From Burkholderiaceae bacterium (GTDB taxonomy: Bacteria; Pseudomonadota; Gammaproteobacteria; Burkholderiales; Burkholderiaceae_F): DNA of 39,477 nucleotides. This document shows, in pieces, positions 33,436-39,477 of the stretch (positions are counted from its first letter, which is position 1; the number at the start of each line of letters is the position of its first letter). The stretch is taken from contig JAGCMT010000005.1 in NCBI GenBank assembly GCA_017646335.1, positions 1-39,477 on the forward strand, given 5' to 3'. Below the pieces are notes generated by a model, which ran no database searches, was not told the DNA's origin, and worked only from the letters and a program-made list of their open reading frames with translations. A program made the position numbers and the translations under genes.

Positions 33436-34283
33436 TGGTTATTTCGCTTATCAATCAAATCTAAAACCGTCGTTAAATACGTAGGAAGTTGCTCTTGTTG
33501 GCCCGGACCGGGTCGACCCGGTCGATGACCGTGGTAATCGCTTCCGGTACTGGCAGCAAAGCCCATGTTGACCGCCACGCGGATAAAACTTTCGTTTTCA
33601 CTCGGACAGTGGCTTCCGGTCGTCACTTCAATGACTTCACCGCCCAAAGCACGGAAATCTTCCAACAAATCTTGAATCGAATAGGGCTCAGGGAAACGAT
33701 AGCGACCCGGGTGAGCCAACACGGCAATACCCCCCGTTTCCTCAATCAGTCGCATCGCATCGCTTAAAGAGGACCATTCGGTTTTCACAAACGCCGGACC
33801 GTCATCGCGCAAATAGCGAGCGAAAGCTTCGTCTTCGCTACCGACAGTGCCGCGTTGATGCAACGCCATGGCGAAATGGCGGCGAGAAAGATTCAGCGGA
33901 TTACCCGCCAATTCCAAAGCGGACTCGTACATGTTGTAGATGCCCAACGCTTCAAATTTCGCCCCCATCTTGCGAGCACGCGCATCGCGTTGTTGCCAAA
34001 TACGCTTGGCATAACAACGATAAGGGCCCAACTCTTTCGGAGCGAGGCTAACGATATGAATGGTCTTCTTGCCCCAAGTCACGGAGAGCTCGACACCAGG
34101 GACGAAACGCATGCTCAAGCGTTCGGCTTCCTGACGGGCCTCTTCCAAACCGTCGACCGTGTCATGGTCAGTCAATGCAATCGTCCCGACCCCTTCTTGG
34201 TGGGCCAATCGAACCACTTCTGCGGGGCTCAAAACCCCATCACTGGCTGTTGAATGTGTATGTAAATCAATTCGCTTCGTCAT
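33432..34283 (-). CDS. rnm: PHP-domain phosphoesterase (RNase AM / YciV-like)
   Basis: A 283-aa polymerase-and-histidinol-phosphatase fold enzyme. Metal ligands are seen in DLHTHSTASDG, ALTDHDTVDG, PGVELSV, VLAHPGRY and GSDYHG. E. coli YciV (RNase AM) is a 5'-3' nuclease that matures rRNA 5' ends and also acts on 3',5'-nucleotide bisphosphates; length and motifs agree, but the symbol rests on similarity. The frame extends to 34334, yet ATG 34283 (MTKRIDLHTHS) is the family start. The Shine-Dalgarno is weak. It is co-transcribed with the M50 gene and divergent from the carbonic-anhydrase-like gene. Confidence 0.83.
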   Translation of the reverse strand: MTKRIDLHTHSTASDGVLSPAEVVRLAHQEGVGTIALTDHDTVDGLEEARQEAERLSMRFVPGVELSVTWGKKTIHIVSLAPKELGPYRCYAKRIWQQRDARARKMGAKFEALGIYNMYESALELAGNPLNLSRRHFAMALHQRGTVGSEDEAFARYLRDDGPAFVKTEWSSLSDAMRLIEETGGIAVLAHPGRYRFPEPYSIQDLLEDFRALGGEVIEVTTGSHCPSENESFIRVAVNMGFAASTGSDYHGHRPGRPGPGQQEQLPTYLTTVLDLIDKRNNQ

Positions 34284-34336
34284 CACTAATTTCTCGTAGA
34301 ATACAGTGGTTAATTGTAGTGACTTTGGATGCATCT

Positions 34337-34876
34337 ATGGCGATTTTTGCACTTGATAACACAAAACCCGTGATCGACCCCACTGCGTGGATCGATGAGA
34401 GCGCCACCGTCATCGGCGAGGTGGAACTTGCTGCCCATGTCAACGTTTGGCCTGGGGCGCGACTTCGAGGCGATGAAGCCGCCATCGTGATCGGCCAAGG
34501 CAGCAATATCCAAGACAATGCGGTGATTCACTGTGACCCGGGCGTCGCTTGTGTTTTAGGCGAAGACGTCACGGTCGGTCACAGTGCGATTTTGCACTCT
34601 TGCACGGTGGGCAATCGCACCTTGATCGGCATGGGAGCCATCATCATGAACCGAACGAGTATCGGCAATGACACGCTGGTCGCGGCCGGAACACTCATCG
34701 GAGAGGGAAAATCCTTTCCTGACGGTGTGTTAATTATGGGGCGACCCGGAAAAATCGTTCGAGAATTGACCCCTGAAGAGCGAAAAAACCTTACAATAAG
34801 CGCCCATCACTATCGACAACAGAAAGTTCGTTACGAAAAGGGTTTAAAACCCATCGAACTTTCTAGCAAGGAATAA
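34337..34876 (+). CDS. Gamma-carbonic anhydrase family protein (left-handed beta helix, YrdA-like)
   Basis: A 179-aa trimeric hexapeptide-repeat protein. The repeats ([LIV]GxxxxI pattern) run from VIGEVELAAHVNVWPGARLRGD through IGNDTLVAAG. The zinc histidines appear in the expected places: one in NAVIHCDPG and two in VGHSAILHSC. The C-terminus is helical (TPEERKNLTISAHHYRQQKVRY), as in YrdA/PaaY proteins. Whether it hydrates CO2 is uncertain; many bacterial members are inactive in vitro or act as thioesterase-like proteins. ATG 34337 has only GGA nearby. hslO follows after 8 bases, so they form an operon. Confidence 0.9.
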   Translation: MAIFALDNTKPVIDPTAWIDESATVIGEVELAAHVNVWPGARLRGDEAAIVIGQGSNIQDNAVIHCDPGVACVLGEDVTVGHSAILHSCTVGNRTLIGMGAIIMNRTSIGNDTLVAAGTLIGEGKSFPDGVLIMGRPGKIVRELTPEERKNLTISAHHYRQQKVRYEKGLKPIELSSKE

Positions 34877-34884
34877 GAAAAAAA

Positions 34885-35790
34885 ATGACGACTAACGATA
34901 CGCTTTTACGTTTTATCTTCTCCAACCTCCCGATCCGTGGTTCCGTCGTTCGCATGGATGACGCTTGGAAGAAGATGCATGCCAACCACAAGCTCCCGAC
35001 GCCGGTGATGAAGCTCTTGGGCGAAATGACGGCCGGTGCCACGTTGTTGGCAAGCGGCTTGAAGTTCGAAGGCTCCGTCATCATGCAATTGCAAGGCGAC
35101 GGTCCGGTTCGTTTGGCTGTCGTTGAAGTCAAGAATGGTCTCGCTATTCGTGCTACGGCCAAGATCCATGAAGGCGCTGCCATCCATGACACGATGACGA
35201 CCAAGGATTTGATCAACCGTCACGGTCACGGCCGTTGCGCCATCATGCTCGACCCGAAGGATCGCCGCGAAGGCGAACCGCTTTACCAAGGCGTGGTGCC
35301 CTTGGTCGGTGAAAACATCGCCGACGGCTTGATGAACTACATGCATCAATCCGAACAGCTCGACACGCGCTTGTGGTTGAAGGCCGACGCTGAACACGTG
35401 GGCGGCATGATGATCCAAAAGATGCCGGGCTTCGGTGGTAAGGACCAACATTTGATCGACGACCCGGACGCTTGGGAACGTATCCTTACGTTGGCTGAAA
35501 CGATCAAGGACGAAGAATTGTTGGGCTTGGAAGCCAAGGAAATCGAACACCGCCTCTTCTGGCAAGAAGACGTTCAATTGTTGGCTGAACAAACGCCGAG
35601 CTTCCAATGCACGTGCTCTCGCGAACGCATCGAACACATGATTCGTAACTTGGGCGAAGTCGAAGCTCTCCAAGCCGCTGAAGAAAACGGTGCTTTGGAA
35701 GTGGTTTGTGATTTCTGTGGCGCCGTCTATCGCTACACGCCCCAAGAAGTGGTCAGCCTCTTCCACACGGGTAACGAAACGCAAAACTAA
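34885..35790 (+). CDS. hslO: Redox-regulated chaperonin Hsp33
   Basis: A cytoplasmic holdase chaperone activated by oxidation. The 301-aa product carries the zinc-binding switch near its C-terminus: CxC at Cys242/Cys244 and CxxC at Cys275/Cys278, separated by 30 residues, as in Hsp33. The N-terminal domain shows LLGEMTAGATLLASGLKFEGSVIMQLQGDGPVRL, a family hallmark. AAGGA lies 11 bases before the ATG. Codon use is of the high-expression type (AAG, TTG, CAA). It follows the carbonic-anhydrase-like gene and precedes the unknown 326-aa gene by 15 bases. Confidence 0.95.
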   Translation: MTTNDTLLRFIFSNLPIRGSVVRMDDAWKKMHANHKLPTPVMKLLGEMTAGATLLASGLKFEGSVIMQLQGDGPVRLAVVEVKNGLAIRATAKIHEGAAIHDTMTTKDLINRHGHGRCAIMLDPKDRREGEPLYQGVVPLVGENIADGLMNYMHQSEQLDTRLWLKADAEHVGGMMIQKMPGFGGKDQHLIDDPDAWERILTLAETIKDEELLGLEAKEIEHRLFWQEDVQLLAEQTPSFQCTCSRERIEHMIRNLGEVEALQAAEENGALEVVCDFCGAVYRYTPQEVVSLFHTGNETQN

Positions 35791-35805
35791 ACGAAAGCTC
35801 CACTG

Positions 35806-36786
35806 ATGAAGACGACGTTTCAAGTTGAAATTGAAGGCAAACTCATTCGTTTGACCTACGGAAAGCTTTTAGGCACCGTGGTCATCGAAAAAGACCATCT
35901 GGCGATGTCCATTAACGGCACGCGCGCCATTCGTGGTCATTCGCAAGACCGCATCGAAAAGAAAGTGATCGCGATCGTTCGTGATTTGCTCGACTTCGAT
36001 CCCGAGTTGTGTGACAACAAAGCCATCAATGTCTTTTTCAAGAACTTGGAACGTCGAAAGCTTTTCTTCTACCATTTCCAATTCACCGCTGACGGCAACA
36101 TCATTGCCAACAAGTTGCCTGAAGAACAATTTTTGGATTTGGTCATGCCGGAGCAAACGCGTGGCGGCGAAAAACACTACGGTTGGTACATCAAGCCGGA
36201 AATTGAAGGTCAAGAGGTCGTTCTTTGGTGTTACGATCCCGTCGACCATCTTTTGGTTCGTGCGATCCCCACGGATAAGGGAGTCGCATTGCGCGTGATC
36301 AGCGAAACGAACGATCCTCGCATCAATAACCAAGAGGCGTTCACCACCGGTGAAAAGCCCCCCGTCGAACGATTACATGAAGCGCTTCGCTCCTACGTCG
36401 ACAAGTACGACATGGGTGCCTTGCCCGAACCCACGGCCGACTCCCCTGAAGCCGCCGTCGAAGCCATGAAGTTGGCACTTCGCATGGCAAAAGAAGCACC
36501 GGCTCAAAAGCACGTTTTTGAAATCACGGGACAAGGAACGCTTGAAATCGAAGCCGCGTTAATCTGTGGCTTCAAGATGATGAAAAAACAAAGCGGTCCG
36601 GTGGAAGCGTGTGAAGTCTATTTCGCCGACGGCGAATACTGGCTCTACACCAAGACGCAAATCAAAGGAAAAACCGTTATCACCACGTGGGAACGTAAGA
36701 CGATGGAAGAGATCGTCGATATCTTCCAAACGACCATTTTGGGTGATAAGGCGAGCGAACATATCGCGCCGAACATGCTCAACTAA
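35806..36786 (+). CDS. Unknown 326-aa protein in the hslO operon
   Basis: I do not recognise the family. There is no signal peptide or membrane segment, so it should be cytosolic. The N-terminal ~190 residues look like mixed beta/alpha structure (FQVEIEGKLIRLTYGKLLGTVVIEKDHLAM; YGWYIKPEIEGQEVVLWCYDPVDHLLVRAI). A helical linker follows (SPEAAVEAMKLALRMAKEAP), then a C-terminal module (CEVYFADGEYWLYTKTQIKGKTVITTWERK). It starts 15 bases after the hslO stop with no clear Shine-Dalgarno and ends at a strong terminator. It uses AAA more freely than hslO, suggesting lower expression. Co-transcription with Hsp33 hints at stress or redox physiology, no more. Confidence 0.82.
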   Translation: MKTTFQVEIEGKLIRLTYGKLLGTVVIEKDHLAMSINGTRAIRGHSQDRIEKKVIAIVRDLLDFDPELCDNKAINVFFKNLERRKLFFYHFQFTADGNIIANKLPEEQFLDLVMPEQTRGGEKHYGWYIKPEIEGQEVVLWCYDPVDHLLVRAIPTDKGVALRVISETNDPRINNQEAFTTGEKPPVERLHEALRSYVDKYDMGALPEPTADSPEAAVEAMKLALRMAKEAPAQKHVFEITGQGTLEIEAALICGFKMMKKQSGPVEACEVYFADGEYWLYTKTQIKGKTVITTWERKTMEEIVDIFQTTILGDKASEHIAPNMLN

Positions 36787-36802
36787 ACCTGCAATAGATG
36801 GC

Positions 36803-36842
36803 GAAAAAGCCGATGAGAAAGCGAAAACTCATCGGCTTTTTC
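36803..36842. terminator. Bidirectional terminator between the unknown gene and the M20 gene
   Basis: A perfect 15-bp stem (36803-36817 with 36828-36842) has a 10-nt loop and an A5/T5 pair at the ends. Convergent genes lie on each side. Confidence 0.87.
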
Positions 36843-36902
36843 TATTTGGCAAAGCTGCTTGGAAAAAATCTCTGCCAAATTTCGGTGATTCGATCGATGG
36901 AC

Positions 36903-38093
36903 TTAAGCGGCCATGCGATCGAGTGCAATCGTCAACAAGACCGCTGCGCCCGTGGCAATGGCCTTGTCATTAAAGTCAAAACATTCGTGGTGCACACTGT
37001 AGGTGTGACCCTCGTCCTTCATGCCCAAACGGAAGAGGCAACCCGGTTTTTCACGAAGCATGAAAGAGAAGTCCTCACCGCCGGGCGTACGACGGAATTC
37101 TTCCACACAGGCTTCACCCAAAGCCTCACGAGCCAAGGCTCGAGCATTTTCCACCATCGCCGGATCGTTATACATCGCCGGATAAAGCTTCGTATACGTC
37201 GTCGTGGCTTTCATTTCATTGGCATGAGCAATCCCTTCGGCGATCGTCTTCATGCGTCGAATGATCAATTCTTGAATTTCCGGCTCAAATGAGCGAGCCG
37301 TACCGCGAAGCGTCGCAAATTGCGGCACGACGCTGGTGCCGTTGCGATCCCCCGCTTGCACACAACCGACCGAAACGACGGCAGCCATGTCGGCAGGTGC
37401 ACTACGAGAGACGATCGTTTGCAAGGCCAAAACGCATTCGCTGGCCGAAATAATCGGATCGTGTACAAACTGCGGGCGAGAACCGTGACCGCCCTTGCCT
37501 TCGAAAACGATTTCGAAGATGTCGGCGTTGGCCGTCGCATAACCCGGCACGAAAGCCACGTGACCGACGGGCACGCTGGGCTCGGCATGCAACGCATAAA
37601 ACTCTTCAATGCCAAAACGTTCGATTAAGCCGTCTTCAAGCATGTAACGTGCACCGGCAAAACCTTCTTCACCCGGTTGGAAGATTGCCACCATCGTACC
37701 GGCAAAATCACGATGCTCATGCAAATATTTAACAACGGCCATCAAGCAACCGACGTGGCCGTCATGACCACAGGCGTGATGACATTTGGGAATCTGGCTC
37801 GAATACTCGACCCCGGTATTTTCGTTCAAGGGCAAGGCATCGGAATCCGCACGAAGACCAATCGTGCGCCCCGGACGATTACCGCGGATAACGGCGACCA
37901 CGCCGCCCACCTTCTCGCCACCCACGCGGGCGTGAACCTCTTCAATGCCCAACGTCTTTAACGTCTCGACAATGCATTTTTCCGTGATCGGAAGGTCTAA
38001 ACCAACCTCCGGAAAGCGATGAATTTGATGACGAACTTCAGCACCAAAACGGGCTTCTTCAACAAGATCTTGAGGTTTGACGATAAGAGCCAC
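36903..38093 (-). CDS. M20D amidohydrolase (hippurate hydrolase / aminoacylase-like)
   Basis: A zinc-dependent hydrolase of N-acyl amino acids, 396 aa. Metal and active-site blocks are HHACGHDGHVGCL, FQPGEEGFAGARYML with the catalytic Glu pair, ALHAEPSVPVG and the late GGEDFSFML plus HHECFDFND. The dimerisation domain is marked by GKGGHGSRPQFVHDPI. Substrates could be hippurate, N-acetyl amino acids or indole-3-acetyl conjugates. The start is GTG at 38093, with GGGAG 6 bases upstream. It lies downstream of ftsB on the same strand but has a good candidate promoter of its own at the ftsB stop. Confidence 0.9.
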   Translation of the reverse strand: MALIVKPQDLVEEARFGAEVRHQIHRFPEVGLDLPITEKCIVETLKTLGIEEVHARVGGEKVGGVVAVIRGNRPGRTIGLRADSDALPLNENTGVEYSSQIPKCHHACGHDGHVGCLMAVVKYLHEHRDFAGTMVAIFQPGEEGFAGARYMLEDGLIERFGIEEFYALHAEPSVPVGHVAFVPGYATANADIFEIVFEGKGGHGSRPQFVHDPIISASECVLALQTIVSRSAPADMAAVVSVGCVQAGDRNGTSVVPQFATLRGTARSFEPEIQELIIRRMKTIAEGIAHANEMKATTTYTKLYPAMYNDPAMVENARALAREALGEACVEEFRRTPGGEDFSFMLREKPGCLFRLGMKDEGHTYSVHHECFDFNDKAIATGAAVLLTIALDRMAA

Positions 38094-38122
38094 GGCTTTC
38101 TCCCAAACGGAAAAACAATGAC

Positions 38123-38153
38123 GAAATTATCCCGTATTTAGGGGACAAATTTC
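38123..38153. promoter_or_regulatory. Inverted repeat upstream of the M20 gene
   Basis: GAAATT-N-TCCC and GGGA-NN-AATTTC form a 31-bp interrupted dyad around an 8-nt centre, 30 nt before the M20 start. With the predicted promoter just upstream, it looks like an operator or leader hairpin. Confidence 0.35.
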
Positions 38154-38165
38154 TCGTTTCCTCGG

Positions 38166-38196
38166 GATATATCCTAGGTGTCTTGTACTAGGTCAA
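38166..38196 (-). promoter_or_regulatory. Candidate promoter of the M20 gene with direct repeat
   Basis: On the minus strand TTGACC (38191-38196) precedes TATATC (38166-38171) by 19 bp, or ATATAT by 18. The spacer and -35 carry a direct repeat, CTAGGT at 38174 and 38188 on the plus strand, 14 bp apart. Confidence 0.45.
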
Positions 38197-38197
38197 T

Positions 38198-38635
38198 TTA
38201 TTTTTTTTGCTTGGGGGGCAATTCAACACCAAGCTCTTTTTCATTGGGCGTATAAGGCTTCACGGGAGCGATCGGCGTTGCCACGGATGCATCGGGACGA
38301 TACATCGGATCGTTGATGATGTCAGCAGAGATTTGAGAACCCGGCACCACGCGTTGAGGACGACTGATGCGGAAAAGGACCTCGCCCGGTCGAACCATAT
38401 TCAAATCGTGACGAGCGTGTTCTTCGATGGCTTCCTGACCGGTCTTTAACGACTCAACTTCAGCAGCCAATTGTTGATTCGTGGCCAAGAGTTTTGCATT
38501 CTCAGCCTTTAATTGCGCGTACTGTTCACGCAATTCTTGAAGACGAAAATAACCGCCTTGTCCAAAGAACAAGGGCCAGATGCTCAACGCCAAGAGGATC
38601 GCCAAAATCCAAACGATCAACTTCGGTGTGCGCAT
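38198..38635 (-). CDS. ftsB: Cell division protein FtsB
   Basis: A bitopic divisome protein that joins FtsL and FtsQ. The 145-aa product has a short cytoplasmic start, one membrane segment (about residues 7-24) and a periplasmic leucine-zipper coiled coil (LQELREQYAQLKAENAKLLATNQQLAAEVESLK), then the FtsB block EEHARHDLNMVRPGEVLFRI. A Pro/Lys-rich tail of about 45 residues extends beyond the E. coli protein (103 aa). GGGG lies 5 bases before the ATG. It follows eno by 45 bases, the standard proteobacterial arrangement. Confidence 0.93.
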   Translation of the reverse strand: MRTPKLIVWILAILLALSIWPLFFGQGGYFRLQELREQYAQLKAENAKLLATNQQLAAEVESLKTGQEAIEEHARHDLNMVRPGEVLFRISRPQRVVPGSQISADIINDPMYRPDASVATPIAPVKPYTPNEKELGVELPPKQKK

Positions 38636-38680
38636 TCTGACCCCAGTCTTTATCTACTCAATCAATTCAAGAATTGACGA

Positions 38681-39433
<753 letters not shown>

Positions 39434-39477
39434 TTAGCGAACGGCTTCGCGGAAGATCTGAGCGACACCCGGCATGA
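39434..39477 (-). other. eno: In-frame upstream piece of eno behind a stop codon
   Basis: On the minus strand this reads MPGVAQIFREAVR and then TAA, in the eno frame. Enolases have MPVGA-x-x-F-REA at this place. The first five or six residues are scrambled relative to the family, and the next codon is a stop. Likely low-quality end sequence. Confidence 0.55.

Overview
The window reads as a chromosomal segment of a Gram-negative proteobacterium. BamC, LpxH, two lipoproteins, FtsB next to enolase, the order pepA-holC-valS, and a suhB gene divergent from trmJ all point that way. The mix of families, moderate GC, strong use of Leu TTG, Gln CAA and Thr ACG, and C4-dicarboxylate transport suggest an anaerobic or microaerophilic host-associated member of the Burkholderiales (Sutterella/Parasutterella-like). 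That placement is inference, not a database result. Both ends are cut inside genes (metG at base 1, eno at the last base), so the window may be a whole contig. No insertion sequence, prophage, CRISPR array or rRNA was seen.

Layout. 1-5.9 kb: 3' part of metG, a SulP anion transporter, a threonine aldolase (minus) and a divergent ferredoxin-nitroreductase. 5.9-9.3 kb: phoB-phoR and peptidase T (minus). 9.25-9.62 kb: a 366-nt gene-free region packed with DnaA boxes in a duplicated module, followed by tRNA-Ala(CGC). 9.8-15.1 kb, all minus: a DcuC-type C4-dicarboxylate carrier behind an unusual argininosuccinate-lyase-like enzyme, a U32 protein, a GNAT and a VOC protein. 15.3-20.5 kb, plus: pepA, holC, an unknown 138-aa protein and valS. 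20.7-23.9 kb, plus: lpxH, an odd lipoprotein, a C45/acyltransferase-type Ntn hydrolase and a PepSY protein. 24-26.3 kb, minus: an AGCS alanine symporter and trmJ. 26.4-29.8 kb, plus: suhB and mutS. 29.9-34.3 kb, minus: a 59-aa winged-helix-like protein with a palindrome at its predicted start site, slyD-like PPIase, DUF805-SHOCT protein, bamC, an M50 protease and a PHP phosphoesterase. 34.3-36.8 kb, plus: gamma-carbonic anhydrase-like protein, hslO and an unknown 326-aa protein. 36.9 kb to the end, minus: M20 amidohydrolase, ftsB and a 3' piece of eno.

Most genes are housekeeping: aminoacylation, replication and repair, tRNA modification, envelope assembly and redox protein quality control. 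Peptidases and amino-acid handling are prominent (PepT, PepA, M20, threonine aldolase, alanine symporter), fitting an amino-acid-using lifestyle. The lyase-DcuC pair would supply fumarate and exchange C4-dicarboxylates.

The best candidates for something new are the DnaA-box module at 9361-9572, the lyase-DcuC pair with altered active-site motifs, and the small winged-helix gene with its palindrome. Rho-independent terminators are unusually clear and delimit most transcription units.
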